In this document: positions 54,838 to 63,548 of the stretch, piece after piece
Numbering within the stretch: position 1 is the stretch's first letter
Layout of the letters: each line of letters begins with the position of its first letter
Assembly (NCBI RefSeq): GCF_030406385.1
Contig: NZ_JAUEPM010000002.1
Location: forward strand, 186,001 to 250,000
Direction of reading: 5' to 3'
DNA from: Microbacterium oryzae
GTDB lineage: Bacteria; Actinomycetota; Actinomycetes; Actinomycetales; Microbacteriaceae
Length of the DNA stretch: 64,000 nucleotides
The notes under the pieces: generated by a model
Databases searched by the model: none
Told to the model about the DNA's origin: nothing
The model's input: the letters and a program-made list of their open reading frames with translations, nothing else
Program-made: the position numbers and the translations under genes

Positions 54838-55494
54838 ATGCCCGCCGATGCATGGCATCCTCGGACGGTGATACACGAGGAACGCGGTGAGCCGAGCTTG
54901 GCGGCGGTCTGCGCCGTGGTGCGGCGGGATGTGACCGAGGGTCTGCTGCAGCTCTGGGGGCGGTCGACGGTCATCGACGAGCACGTCGGGCAGGCGGTGA
55001 TCGCTTCGGCGGTCTTCGAGGCGCTGCATGAGGCGGCTGGCCTCGATGAGGAGTTCCCGGAGGGCAATGCAGGTCTGCTGCACGTCTACGGGTACTGGTT
55101 CTCCGACGTCCTCACGCCGTTCGGCCGCAAGCGCGACAGATGGGTGGACGGCGCGCTCGCGGCGGCTCTCGGTCGCGACCGTCGTGCCTTCCACCTCGAC
55201 GCCGACGACGACACGTCGCTGCTGGAGCGGGTGACGGAGGCAACGCTGCCGGTGCTCCTCGATCCACCTCGGGCGGCCGTCTTGGTGGAGCAGCCCGTCG
55301 GCGACCACCTCACCAGGGTGGTCGTGCAGGCCTCTCCGGATGGACTCGGCTCAGCGCTCATCTACGGAGTCGACGGCGGAAGCGGCTTCCGGTTGATCAC
55401 CGCGTTCCCCGTGGCAGGCGACGGGCGAGAGGTCCTGGCGGACTTCTCGAGCTCCGCGCAGCTGCGCTGGAACGCCGCCTCGCGGCCGACGTAA
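54838..55494 (+). CDS. Conserved hypothetical protein
   Basis: A 218-residue soluble protein that I do not recognise. Notable blocks are VTEGLLQLWGRSTVIDEHVG, VYGYWFSDVLTPFGRKRDRW, and a Gly-rich end (LIYGVDGGSGFRLITAFPVA). There is no signal peptide or membrane segment. Several in-frame ATGs lie near the start and none has a clear ribosome site, so 54838 is provisional. Codon use matches its neighbours, so it is probably real. Confidence 0.6.
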   Translation: MPADAWHPRTVIHEERGEPSLAAVCAVVRRDVTEGLLQLWGRSTVIDEHVGQAVIASAVFEALHEAAGLDEEFPEGNAGLLHVYGYWFSDVLTPFGRKRDRWVDGALAAALGRDRRAFHLDADDDTSLLERVTEATLPVLLDPPRAAVLVEQPVGDHLTRVVVQASPDGLGSALIYGVDGGSGFRLITAFPVAGDGREVLADFSSSAQLRWNAASRPT

Positions 55495-55574
55495 CCAGAC
55501 GTTCACTCCCCGGATGACGATTCGTCCATATTGCGGCGTACGGTCGGACGCATCGTCCAGCATCGGGAGCGCGC

Positions 55575-56276
55575 ATGAGGCCCAGCATCATCTTCGACTT
55601 CGACGGCACCCTCGCCGTCGGATCCGGTCCCGTGCGCGCGTATGCGCAGCTGGTGGCTCTCACCGCCAGAGCGGGGTACCTGCAGCGGGTCGAGGCCGCA
55701 TTGCGCGCATTCGAGGACGGGGATACGACCTACCGCGACGGGTACGACGTGGTCGGATCGCTCGCCGCCGACGACGGCGTGGACGGCGCCGCGATGAGCG
55801 CCGCCTACCACGGCAGCCGTGACCTGCTGGGCAGTCCCCTCGCGCCCGTCTCAGCGATGCCCGATCTCCCTGGGTTCCTCGAGCGACTCTCCGGGCACGC
55901 GCGCCTCGTGCTCGCGACCAACGCGCCGGAGGCGGGGGTCGAACGAGTGCTCCAGGCATGGGGCGTTCGTGATCGCTTCGACGCCGTGCACGCGACGGTA
56001 GGGAAGCCGGCGGGCCTCGCGGCGGTCATCCGCGCTCTGCTCGAGGACGGACCCGTGCTCGCTGTGGGCGACATCTTCGACTTCGACCTCGCACCAGCGC
56101 AGGCCCTCGGCGCCGACACCGCGCTCGTCGGCGCGACGGCCGCGACCTCGCGCGCGTCGGTGACGATGCGCGGCGCCGACCTCGGCCACATCCGCGGCGA
56201 TATCGAGACCTGGGCCGCGACCGCGGCTTCCCGGAACCCCGCGCCCGAGGGCGCAGACCCCCTCATCGAAAGGTAG
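55575..56276 (+). CDS. HAD-family hydrolase (phosphatase)
   Basis: A 233-residue haloacid-dehalogenase-like phosphatase. Motif I is IIFDFDGTLAVG (nucleophile Asp 8, acid/base Asp 10), motif II lies in RLVLATNAPEAGVERVLQAW (Thr), motif III is the Lys in ATVGKPAGLAAVIRAL, and motif IV is AVGDIFDFDLAPAQALGADT. All catalytic residues look present. It opens the phosphonate-type transporter operon (nine bases before the binding-protein gene), which suggests it dephosphorylates the imported compound or its product. GGGAG lies eight bases before the ATG. Confidence 0.82.
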   Translation: MRPSIIFDFDGTLAVGSGPVRAYAQLVALTARAGYLQRVEAALRAFEDGDTTYRDGYDVVGSLAADDGVDGAAMSAAYHGSRDLLGSPLAPVSAMPDLPGFLERLSGHARLVLATNAPEAGVERVLQAWGVRDRFDAVHATVGKPAGLAAVIRALLEDGPVLAVGDIFDFDLAPAQALGADTALVGATAATSRASVTMRGADLGHIRGDIETWAATAASRNPAPEGADPLIER

Positions 56277-56285
56277 CTCCGAGCA

Positions 56286-57293
56286 ATGCGCACCCCTCTC
56301 ATCGCCACTGGCGCTCTCGCCGTGGCCTCGCTCGCTCTCGTCGGATGCAGCACCGGCTCCGGCGACTCCGCCTCCGCCGACGACTCGTGGCCTGAATCCA
56401 TGACCATCTCCCTCGTCCCCTCCGTGGAGGGAGAGGATCTCGCCGAGGCGCTGGATCCCCTCACGACATATCTGTCCGACGAGCTGGGCATCGACGTGGA
56501 GGGAGTGGTCGCGACCGACTACGCCGCCACGGTCGAAGCGCTGGGCGCCGACCAGGCGCAGGTCGTCATCACGGATGCCGGATCGCTCTACAATGCGATC
56601 GAGCAGTACGACGCCGACCTCATCCTGCGCGACGTGCGGTTCGGGACCACGTCCTACGCGTCCGTCGCCTACACGAACGATCCCGACACCTACTGCGACG
56701 ACGAGCCGGTCATGGCGACATACGACGCGAGTGGAGTGGAGCTCGCCTACTGCAACGGTCTGGAGAAGCCCGGCGAGAGTGCGACCGGCCGAGGACCGGC
56801 CGGCCTCGAGGCCTTCTCCGAGATCGGCGAAGGCACCAGGGTGGCGCTGCAGGCGGCCACCTCGCCTGCCGGCTACCAGTACCCGATGGTGGCCATGGAG
56901 GACGCCGGCATCGACACCGACGCCGACATCACCGAGATCCCGGTGGAAGGCAACAACAACGCGGTGCTCGCCGTGGCCAACGGAGACGCCGAGATCGGCT
57001 TCGCGTACTGGGACGCCCGCACCACCGTCCTCGAGGAGGCCCCGCAGGTCGCGGAGAATGTCGTCGCCTTCGCCTACACCGAGATGATCCCGAATGGAGG
57101 AGTCGCCGTAGCGTCGTCCCTGCCCGACGACCTCGTCGCCGAGCTCGCCGAGCTCATGGATGGATACGCCGAGTCATCCGAAGAGGCTGCGACGGTGATG
57201 TTCGACCTCGTCGGCCTGTCCGACTGGACGGACGAGACGGCTGAGGACGAGATCACGCGCTACGGCGAGATCCTGCAGCAGTTCGCCGGCTGA
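56286..57293 (+). CDS. Phosphonate-type ABC transporter substrate-binding lipoprotein (PhnD-like)
   Basis: A 335-residue PhnD/PtxB-like binding protein. The signal peptide ends LALVGCSTG with lipidated Cys 21. The mature start MTISLVPSVEGEDLAEALDP and LTTYLSDELGIDVEGVVATD are the usual PhnD opening; VEALGADQAQVVITDAGSLY and VEGNNNAVLAVANGDAEIGF follow. Possible ligands are phosphonates, phosphite, or phosphoesters. No C-P lyase or phosphite dehydrogenase is nearby. The start is at ATG 56286. Confidence 0.85.
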   Translation: MRTPLIATGALAVASLALVGCSTGSGDSASADDSWPESMTISLVPSVEGEDLAEALDPLTTYLSDELGIDVEGVVATDYAATVEALGADQAQVVITDAGSLYNAIEQYDADLILRDVRFGTTSYASVAYTNDPDTYCDDEPVMATYDASGVELAYCNGLEKPGESATGRGPAGLEAFSEIGEGTRVALQAATSPAGYQYPMVAMEDAGIDTDADITEIPVEGNNNAVLAVANGDAEIGFAYWDARTTVLEEAPQVAENVVAFAYTEMIPNGGVAVASSLPDDLVAELAELMDGYAESSEEAATVMFDLVGLSDWTDETAEDEITRYGEILQQFAG

Positions 57294-57317
57294 GACCGCG
57301 CACGAGGAGCACCACGC

Positions 57318-58145
57318 ATGCACATGGATGCACGCCGAGCGGGGGCCGGGCAGAGCCCGGCCTCCGCGTCGTGGCACATCGAGCTCGATCGGGTGTCGGT
57401 GACGTACCCGAACGGGACGCACGCGCTGCGCGACGTCTCGCTGCGCATCGAACCGGGGGAGATGGTCTCGATCGTAGGGCTGTCCGGCTCGGGCAAGTCC
57501 ACGCTGATCCGCACCATCAACGGTCTGGTGCGCGCGACGAGCGGCTCGGTCGAGGTCGGACCGTTCGCGATCGACGCGTTGAGCGGACGGCGACTGCGCG
57601 AGGCGCGCGGTCACATCGGCATGATCTTCCAGGGGTTCAATCTCGCTGAGCGCACCGACGTGTTCCACAACGTGCTCGTGGGTCGGTTCGCCCACACCTC
57701 CGCGCTGCGCTCGCTGCTCGGAGTGCCGACCGCTCACGACCGCGACCTCGCGCTTCGAGCCCTGGATGCGGTGGGGATGCTCGAGAAGGTCTGGACCCGC
57801 GCGGGGTCGCTCTCCGGCGGCCAGCAGCAGCGGGTCGCGATCGCGCGGGCGCTCAGCCAGGAGCCGAACGTGATGCTCGCGGATGAGCCCGTGGCGTCGC
57901 TCGACCCGCCCACGGCTCACGCGGTGATGGCGGACCTGCGACGCATCAACGCCGACCGCGGGCTCACCGTGCTTGTCAACCTCCATCTCATGGACCTCGC
58001 TCGCCAGTACACGACGCGGATGATCGGCTTGCGCGGGGGCGAGCTCGTCTACGACGGATTCGCTCACGAGGCGACCGACGCCGACTTCGAGCAGATCTAC
58101 GGGCGTCCGGTGCAGGCGCGCGACCGCCTCGAGGCCCGCGCATGA
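57318..58145 (+). CDS. Phosphonate-type ABC transporter ATP-binding protein (PhnC-like)
   Basis: A 275-residue ATPase. Walker A is GLSGSGKST near residue 55. The PhnC-typical block [20 protein letters not shown] and [14 protein letters not shown] follows. The signature is [15 protein letters not shown] and Walker [13 protein letters not shown], with the switch His in [12 protein letters not shown]. The ATG at 57318 has GAGGAG upstream; a second ATG at 57324 is also possible. It powers the two PhnE-like permeases that follow in ATGA overlaps. Confidence 0.88.
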   Translation: MHMDARRAGAGQSPASASWHIELDRVSVTYPNGTHALRDVSLRIEPGEMVSIVGLSGSGKSTLIRTINGLVRATSGSVEVGPFAIDALSGRRLREARGHIGMIFQGFNLAERTDVFHNVLVGRFAHTSALRSLLGVPTAHDRDLALRALDAVGMLEKVWTRAGSLSGGQQQRVAIARALSQEPNVMLADEPVASLDPPTAHAVMADLRRINADRGLTVLVNLHLMDLARQYTTRMIGLRGGELVYDGFAHEATDADFEQIYGRPVQARDRLEARA

Positions 58146-58942
58146 GCTCCGAACTCCTCGTTCCGGAGCGGCCTCGGCACCACCTGCGCATGGTCGCCGG
58201 CGTCGGCGCGTTCGCGGCATTCACCGTGGCGGCGTGCTTGCCCGCGATCGGCGGCGTCGCGCTCGACTTCGGGTCGATCGTCGACAACTGGCGCAACGGG
58301 GCGGACAAGATGCTGCAGTTGCTGCAGCCGAACCTCGCGTTCGTGCCGCGCACGCTGGGGCCCATGCTCGAGACCCTGCAGATGGCACTGGTCGCCGCAG
58401 CAGTCTCGGCTCTCCTGTCGGTTCCCCTCACGCTGTGGGCCGCTCAGCCGACGAACCCGAACGGTCTCACTCGTCGCTCGGTCCGAGCCGTCGTCAACGT
58501 CGTGCGGGCGGTGCCCGACCTCGTCTACGCCACGGTCCTCGTGGCGATGGTCGGTGTCGGGGCCCTGCCCGGTGTGCTCACGCTGCTGCTGTTCGACATC
58601 GGCATCATGGTCAAGCTCGTCTCGGAGTCGATCGACGCCGCCGATCACCGCTACATGGAGGCGGGAAGGGCAGCCGGCGGCAGCCAAGGACAGATCAACC
58701 GCCTCACTGCGCTGCCTCAGACCCTGCCGCTGTTCGCGAACCAGTGGCTGTATGTGCTCGAACTCAACGTGCGCATCTCCGCCATCCTCGGCATCGTCGG
58801 GGCCGGTGGCGTGGGGAGGCTCCTCGACGAGCGCCGCGCGTTCTACGCCTACGCCGACGTGTCGGTGATCATCCTCGAGATCCTCGCCGTCGTCGTGCTC
58901 ATCGAGGTGCTCTCCAATCTGCTGCGACGGAGGCTCGTATGA
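58142..58942 (+). CDS. Phosphonate-type ABC transporter permease (PhnE-like, first copy)
   Basis: A 266-residue permease with about five to six helices. [20 protein letters not shown] opens the transporter fold, [20 protein letters not shown] is the PhnE signature, and the coupling loop is [40 protein letters not shown] is the conserved C-terminal block. Its start overlaps the ATPase stop, and its stop overlaps the next permease start, each by four bases. Confidence 0.87.
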   Translation: MSSELLVPERPRHHLRMVAGVGAFAAFTVAACLPAIGGVALDFGSIVDNWRNGADKMLQLLQPNLAFVPRTLGPMLETLQMALVAAAVSALLSVPLTLWAAQPTNPNGLTRRSVRAVVNVVRAVPDLVYATVLVAMVGVGALPGVLTLLLFDIGIMVKLVSESIDAADHRYMEAGRAAGGSQGQINRLTALPQTLPLFANQWLYVLELNVRISAILGIVGAGGVGRLLDERRAFYAYADVSVIILEILAVVVLIEVLSNLLRRRLV

Positions 58943-59787
58943 CGGCCGCAGTCTTCGACCCCTCCGTCAACGTCACCGCGGCGCCGCCGCCGCGGCCGTC
59001 GAAGATCGGTCAGACGGTCGCGGCGGCCCTCGTCGGCGTCGTCATCCTCGCCGCGGGCGCAGGACTGCAGATCTCCTGGAACGCTGTCCCGCAGCTGCCG
59101 GCGAGGATCGCGGACTTCCTCGCGCTCATGTTCGCCTCCCCGGACTGGGGTCGGCTGCCGCGGGCCCTGCTGGAGACCTGGCGATCGATCTCGATGGCGT
59201 GGATCGGCGCCATCCTCTGCGTCGTCCTCGCGATCCCGCTCGGCATGCTGACGGCGCACGGAGTCGGCCCGGCGTGGCTGCGCGCGATCCTGCGGGCTCT
59301 CTTCGCCGTCATCCGCGCGGTTCCGGAGGTGGTCATCGCGCTCATCCTGCTCACCGTCACAGGACTCACTCCCTTCACGGGGGCACTGGCGCTCGGAATC
59401 GCGGGCATCGGCACCCAGGGCAAATGGGTGTACGAGGCGATCGAGTCGGCGCCGCAGGGCGCTTCCGAAGCCGTGCGGGCAGCGGGTGGCACGACGGCGC
59501 AGATCGTGCGCTGGGCGCTCTGGCCGGCGGTGGCGCCTGCGCTGATGTCGTTCGCGCTCTACCGCTTCGAGATCAACATCCGCACGTCCGCAGTCCTCGG
59601 CCTCGTCGGAGCGGGCGGCATCGGAAGCATGCTCTCGAACTACACGAACTTCCGCGAGTGGGATACTGTCGGCATGCTCCTCATCGTCGTCGTCATGGCG
59701 ACGATGATCATGGACGCCGTCTCCGGCGCGATCCGTCGTCGGATCATGGAGGGGAGCCGCGCTCGTGGCATGGCGCGGAGCAGCTGA
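58939..59787 (+). CDS. Phosphonate-type ABC transporter permease (PhnE-like, second copy)
   Basis: A 282-residue permease related to the preceding gene. GRLPRALLETWRSISMAWIG starts the channel region, VIRAVPEVVIALILLTVTGL is the PhnE motif, the coupling loop is SEAVRAAGGTTAQIVRWALW, and GLVGAGGIGSMLSNYTNFRE closes it. Two different permeases imply a heterodimeric channel. The stop overlaps the RpiR gene by 23 bases. Confidence 0.87.
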   Translation: MTAAVFDPSVNVTAAPPPRPSKIGQTVAAALVGVVILAAGAGLQISWNAVPQLPARIADFLALMFASPDWGRLPRALLETWRSISMAWIGAILCVVLAIPLGMLTAHGVGPAWLRAILRALFAVIRAVPEVVIALILLTVTGLTPFTGALALGIAGIGTQGKWVYEAIESAPQGASEAVRAAGGTTAQIVRWALWPAVAPALMSFALYRFEINIRTSAVLGLVGAGGIGSMLSNYTNFREWDTVGMLLIVVVMATMIMDAVSGAIRRRIMEGSRARGMARSS

Positions 59788-60631
59788 CGCTCCGGTGAGC
59801 GCGCGCGTGCTCTCGCTGCTGCCGTCCCTGCAGCGCACCGAGCAGCGCGTGGCGGAGGCGGTCGTCGCGGATCCGGGTGGGACGGTGGAGCGCACGGCTC
59901 AGGAGCTGGCCGATGCCATCGGCGTCGGCCGCACCACTGTCGTCCGCACCGCGCAGTCGCTCGGCTACGACGGCTATCCGCAGCTGCGGGTCGCGGTCGC
60001 CCAGGAGCTCGCGCTGCGGCGTTCGGCGCCCGCGCCCCAGGGGGCGGAGGATTCTCCCGTGGGCGAGATCAGGGCCTTCGCGGCACGATTCAGCGCGAAT
60101 CTCGGACACTCGATGTCGGCCCTGACCGACGAGGCGGTCGCCGCATTCCTGGAGACGCTCGACGAGGCCGAGCGGGTGCTCGTCGTCGGCAACGGCCTGT
60201 CCGGCCCGCTCGGGCTCGACCTCATGCTGCGTCTCAACGCCGCAGGACGACCGGCGGAGCAGCTGATGGATCCGGTGGCCCAGCAGATCTCGGCGCGCCA
60301 GCTGGGCTCGGCCTCTGCCTGCGTCGCGATCTCGGGCTCGGGGGCGAGCCGTGCGACGGTCGTGAGCATGCGTGCCGCGCGCGACAGCGGCGCGCGAGTG
60401 CTCGCCGTCACGTCCTTCGCCCGGTCGCCCGTCGCCGACGCGGCGGACGTGGTCCTCGTGATCCCGCCGGCGAACGACAGCTTCCATGACGAGCTGATCC
60501 ACACGTCACGGGCGGCGCTCATGCTCGTGAACGAACAGCTGGTGGATCTCCTGATCGCGCGCCGAGGTGGGCGCGGGCAGGATGCGCGGGCGGCGTCGCT
60601 GTCGGTGCTCGGCGGCTCCTTGCAGGAATGA
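59765..60631 (+). CDS. MurR/RpiR-family regulator with SIS domain
   Basis: A 288-residue regulator. Residues about 10-85 form the RpiR helix-turn-helix (QRTEQRVAEAVVADPGGTVE, IGVGRTTVVRTAQSLGYDGY). Residues 115-260 form a SIS sugar-phosphate-binding domain (RVLVVGNGLSGPLGLDLMLR, CVAISGSGASRATVVSMRAA). Family members respond to phosphorylated sugars, so the operon it ends may import a sugar phosphate or polyol phosphate rather than a simple phosphonate. GTG 59765 is chosen since GGAGGGGAG precedes it; GTG 59795 is an alternative. Confidence 0.85.
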   Translation: MAWRGAADAPVSARVLSLLPSLQRTEQRVAEAVVADPGGTVERTAQELADAIGVGRTTVVRTAQSLGYDGYPQLRVAVAQELALRRSAPAPQGAEDSPVGEIRAFAARFSANLGHSMSALTDEAVAAFLETLDEAERVLVVGNGLSGPLGLDLMLRLNAAGRPAEQLMDPVAQQISARQLGSASACVAISGSGASRATVVSMRAARDSGARVLAVTSFARSPVADAADVVLVIPPANDSFHDELIHTSRAALMLVNEQLVDLLIARRGGRGQDARAASLSVLGGSLQE

Positions 60632-60655
60632 TCCCCGCCTAGGTGTATGGAGTCA

Positions 60656-60769
60656 TCAGGCCGGTGACACGCGGGCTGCGGGCGTGAGTCCGTGGCTGGA
60701 GTGGGTTCGTTCAGTGTCGTAGTGCTCGATCCAGGGCGCAAGGGCGTCGGCTCGGGCTCGGCGCCGGGG
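60656..60769 (-). pseudogene. C-terminal remnant of an IS481-type transposase
   Basis: On the minus strand an in-frame stretch of 37 codons reads ALAPWIEHYDTERTHSSHGL followed by TPAARVSPA and a stop (60656-60658). This is the tail of an integrase-core transposase (WIEHYNT-R-H-S pattern, IS481/IS3 type). A stop codon (60770-60772) cuts the frame on its upstream side, and the rest of the transposase is missing. The next sequence is a different broken gene, so this is a deletion scar. Confidence 0.72.
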
Positions 60770-60772
60770 TCA

Positions 60773-61034
60773 GTGGCACAACGGCTGAGTTCGCTGTTCT
60801 GACTGCATGGAGCGCCGTGTCGGAACAGTGGACAACGGCGCAGGCCGCGTCAGCAGGTCTTGCGGGCGCTACTGCCGCCACAGCCATCGAAGCGCTCGGC
60901 GGCCACAAGGGCGCGCGACCGTACTCATCGAGGGTCCTTCCGGGGCAGTGGGCAGCGCAGCCGCGGCGTTCGCCCTCGCCGCGCGCGCTGCCGTCATCGG
61001 CACGGGTAGCCGAAGCAGCATCCCTTCCCGGTGA
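60773..61034 (+). pseudogene. Fragment of a zinc-independent quinone oxidoreductase/alcohol dehydrogenase, frameshifted
   Basis: One frame reads GTTAEFAVLTAWSAVSEQWT, then TAQAASAGLAGATAATAIEA; after about 60915 the similarity continues in another frame as TVLIEGPSGAVGSAAAAFAL and AARAAVIGTGS, the NADPH-binding motif of MDR-type quinone oxidoreductases, before a stop at 61032-61034. Both ends of the gene are missing. A frameshift plus truncation make it a pseudogene. Its left end directly abuts the transposase remnant. Confidence 0.68.
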
Positions 61035-61081
61035 TCGTCGCAACGCGTCCGGAGGCTGGCGGCTGTGGTGGTCGGTCGCTT

Positions 61082-61112
61082 GGCGGGATGCAGCTGACCA
61101 CCGCATCCCGCC
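61082..61112 (-). terminator. Hairpin downstream of the EthD-like gene
   Basis: GGCGGGATGC pairs with GCATCCCGCC around 11 bases, and flanking CGCTT/AAGCG can extend it with one bulge. It lies just past the stop (61122) of the leftward operon. Confidence 0.6.
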
Positions 61113-61121
61113 GAAGCGCCT

Positions 61122-61427
61122 TCAGGAGTGTTGGATGTCGGAGAAGAGGCCGGTGAAGGCGGCTCCTGAGCCGACGAGTCGCTGGAAGAACTCCCCTGCG
61201 GTCGGCGTGCTCACAGCGGCTGAGGCGGCCTCGTAGCTGTCGAAGTAGAGGTCGAGGGTTCGGTGGGCGGGGGTGGGTGTGCCGTCCTCCTTGGGCCAGA
61301 CCTTCGCCTCTTCGAGGCGCCGGAGTTCGGGGAGCTGGCGGGCGAATGCAGCGATGTCGGCGTACGCGGTCTCGAACCGCGCCATGTCGGCGGGGTTCTC
61401 GATGATGATGGTGATCTTCGTGGGCAT
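61122..61427 (-). CDS. EthD-family protein
   Basis: A 101-residue dimeric alpha-beta barrel protein starting MPTKITIIIENPADMARFET. RRLEEAKVWPKEDGTPTPAH and LDLYFDSYEAASAAVSTPTA, then GEFFQRLVGSGAAFTGLFSD, match EthD/TIGR02118-like proteins, small helpers found in catabolic clusters. The catalytic role is unclear. An AGAGAG sits upstream of the ATG at 61427. It lies 26 bases past the oxidoreductase gene and closes the leftward operon. Confidence 0.78.
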   Translation of the reverse strand: MPTKITIIIENPADMARFETAYADIAAFARQLPELRRLEEAKVWPKEDGTPTPAHRTLDLYFDSYEAASAAVSTPTAGEFFQRLVGSGAAFTGLFSDIQHS

Positions 61428-61453
61428 GGTGCTCTCTCTTTCTTGGGTGGTTG

Positions 61454-62869
61454 CTATTGCGCGGCCGGTCGGCCGTACGTCTCCAAAAGTCGCAACCAGA
61501 CCTCGCTGATGGTGGGGTAGGCAGGGACGGCGTGCCAGAGCCGGTCGATGGCGACCTCTCCGACGATGGCGATCGTGGCCGAGTGGACGAGTTCCGCGAC
61601 GTCCTGTCCGACGAAGGTCGCTCCGACGATCACTCGTCGGTCCTCGTCGACGACGAGCTTGGCTCGTCCGGCGTATCCATCGGCATGGAGCTTGGCCCCG
61701 CTCACCCATCCGAGGTCGTATTCCACGGTGCGGTAGCGGATGCCTTCGCGCCGTGCGCCGTCCTCGGTCAGCCCGACGGCAGCGACCTCGGGGTCGGTGA
61801 ACACGACACGAGGCACGGCCGAATGATCGGCGGAGGCGACGTGCTGACCCCACTTCTCGTCGGAGACAGTAGCGCCTACTGCTCGCGCCGCGATCGCCTC
61901 GCCTGCGGCACGCGCTTGGTACTTGCCCTGATGGGTGAGCAGAGCCCGCCCGTTGACGTCCCCGACGGCGTAGAGCCAGTCAGTGCCGACCGCCAGCATC
62001 GTGTCGTCGACCTCGATCGCACCGGTAGGAGGCAGCCCGACCGTCTCGAGCCCGAGGTCATCGGTGGCCGGTCGACGGCCGGTCGAAACCAGAAGCTCGT
62101 CAGCCACGACGGTGCTGCCGTCGGCCAGCTCGATTGTCACGCTCCCCTCGTGAGCTCGGTCGACCCGCACGGGGGTGGCGGCGGTGTCGACCGTGACGCC
62201 CTCGGTGACCAGCGCCGCGGCGACCAGCTCGCCGACGAAGGGTTCCTCGCGTTCGAGCAGTGGGTTACGCGATAGCAGGGTCACCTGCGAACCGAGGGAT
62301 GCGAAGGCGAATGCGAGCTCGGTGCCGGCGACCCCGCCGCCGATGATCGCCAAGCGCGGCGGTACATGCTCGGCGGACGTGGCCTCGCGGGTGCCCCACG
62401 GTGAGGCTGCGGCGAGTCCCGGAATCGCGGGCAGCACCGGAACGGATCCTGTAGCCACGGCGACCGCCCCGGCCGTGTAGAACCGGTCGCCCACGGCGAC
62501 TCGTCCCCGGCCCGTGATCCTCCCGCGACCGCGGATCAGATCGATGCCGGCGGATTCCAGCCAGGACACCTGGCCGTCATCGCTCCATCCGTCGGTGAAT
62601 GCCGTCCGTCGTGCAAGCACAGCGGCCGCATCGATGCCGCCCGTGATCGCGTCGCGAGCGCCAGCGAGGCGCTGCGCAGCGCGAAGGGCGTGGCCACTTC
62701 GCAGGAGCGCCTTGGACGGCATGCACGCCCAGTAGGAGCACTCCCCACCGACGAGTTCGGCCTCGATGATCGCGACGCGAGCGCCGCGCTGGGAGGCGTA
62801 GCCGGCGACATTCTCCCCGACGGGACCGGCGCCGATGACGATGAGGTCGTAGTCGGTCGTGCCGTTCAT
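61454..62869 (-). CDS. FAD-dependent pyridine nucleotide-disulfide oxidoreductase (MerA/Lpd-like)
   Basis: A 471-residue two-dinucleotide-fold flavoprotein. DLIVIGAGPVGENVAGYASQ binds FAD, and GGECSYWACMPSKALLRSG holds the redox pair Cys 44/Cys 49. LAIIGGGVAGTELAFAFASL binds NAD(P)H, LYAVGDVNGRALLTHQGKYQ is the second FAD contact, and the C-terminal HAVPAYPTISEVW supplies the His-Glu-type motif. It lacks an N-terminal heavy-metal domain and the C-terminal Cys pair of true mercuric reductases, so metal reduction is unlikely. The ATG overlaps the stop of the membrane-protein gene. Substrate unknown. Confidence 0.85.
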   Translation of the reverse strand: MNGTTDYDLIVIGAGPVGENVAGYASQRGARVAIIEAELVGGECSYWACMPSKALLRSGHALRAAQRLAGARDAITGGIDAAAVLARRTAFTDGWSDDGQVSWLESAGIDLIRGRGRITGRGRVAVGDRFYTAGAVAVATGSVPVLPAIPGLAAASPWGTREATSAEHVPPRLAIIGGGVAGTELAFAFASLGSQVTLLSRNPLLEREEPFVGELVAAALVTEGVTVDTAATPVRVDRAHEGSVTIELADGSTVVADELLVSTGRRPATDDLGLETVGLPPTGAIEVDDTMLAVGTDWLYAVGDVNGRALLTHQGKYQARAAGEAIAARAVGATVSDEKWGQHVASADHSAVPRVVFTDPEVAAVGLTEDGARREGIRYRTVEYDLGWVSGAKLHADGYAGRAKLVVDEDRRVIVGATFVGQDVAELVHSATIAIVGEVAIDRLWHAVPAYPTISEVWLRLLETYGRPAAQ

Positions 62870-63438
62870 GAGGTGACCCGCTTGCGCAGGATGCTCGTCA
62901 GGTGGATCGCGGAGATCAGGAAGAACACCGCGCCGAGAAGCGCGTATCCCGCGACTCCGGTGATCGCTCCGCTGCCCTGCAGTCCCTGGAAGAGGAATGC
63001 CGATCCGGCGAACACCGAGATCCCACCGGAGAGCATCTGCGGCACCTGTCCGCCGGCGCGACGGTTGCGGACGGCCGTGACCAGCTGCGGGATGCCCGCA
63101 CCGATGGCCCAGAGTCCCCAGACGACGAGCGCAGCCGATGCGGACACCGTGGAGGCCCATCCCAAGGCGATCGCGACCAGGATGCTGACGACGATGTTCA
63201 CCCACTCGGAAATCTTCGTTCGCTCGGAGTCCTTGTTCGACCGAAGCTGCCAGAACACGGCGGCCGCATCGAAGAGCGGGTAGATGATCAGCAGGGTCGT
63301 CAGGAACGGGCCCATCGATCCGCCGGTTGCGAACAGCAGCGCTGCCCATACGAGCGTGAAGCCGAACCTGGTGAAGTAGAGGCGGCGCAGTGCGGTGCCT
63401 GTAGCGGAGGAGGCGGTCGAGTCGACGGCGGTGGTCAT
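62866..63438 (-). CDS. Membrane protein of unknown function (DUF308/HdeD-like)
   Basis: A 190-residue protein with about six membrane segments: FTLVWAALLFATGG, PFLTTLLIIYPLFDAAAVFW, WVNIVVSILVAIALGWASTV, ALVVWGLWAIGAGIPQLVTA, MLSGGISVFAGSAFLFQGL and GYALLGAVFFLISAIHL. The size and Gly-rich helices recall DUF308 proteins. ATG 63438 has AAGGA at a good six-base distance; ATG 63444 would leave none. First gene of the leftward operon, divergent from the TetR gene. Confidence 0.7.
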   Translation of the reverse strand: MTTAVDSTASSATGTALRRLYFTRFGFTLVWAALLFATGGSMGPFLTTLLIIYPLFDAAAVFWQLRSNKDSERTKISEWVNIVVSILVAIALGWASTVSASAALVVWGLWAIGAGIPQLVTAVRNRRAGGQVPQMLSGGISVFAGSAFLFQGLQGSGAITGVAGYALLGAVFFLISAIHLTSILRKRVTS

Positions 63439-63464
63439 GGTCATTCCTTCAGGTCGAAATCTAG

Positions 63465-63502
63465 GTAGAGTTACTAGTACGTCTACATGGATGACCGTAG
63501 AC
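63465..63502. promoter_or_regulatory. Candidate TetR operators between the membrane-protein and TetR genes
   Basis: Three GTAGAN-type half sites alternate in orientation: GTAGAG (63465-63470), GTCTAC (63481-63486) and GTAGAC (63497-63502), each spaced by ten bases. The first pair encloses the perfect palindrome TACTAGTA (63472-63479). The overlapping dyads suit one or two TetR dimers controlling both directions. Confidence 0.55.
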
Positions 63503-63548
63503 TCATTCGGGAGGTCGCGCAAGCAGCGTCTCGAGATCGGAGCAACAG

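Noticed and set aside
60711-61106. 131-codon minus-strand open frame over the scar region
   Set aside because: It has low-complexity composition and runs antisense to the recognisable quinone oxidoreductase fragment.
61454-62869. Mercuric reductase (merA)
   Set aside because: The CxxxxC redox pair is present, but the N-terminal metal-binding domain and the C-terminal vicinal Cys pair are missing, and no other mer genes are nearby.
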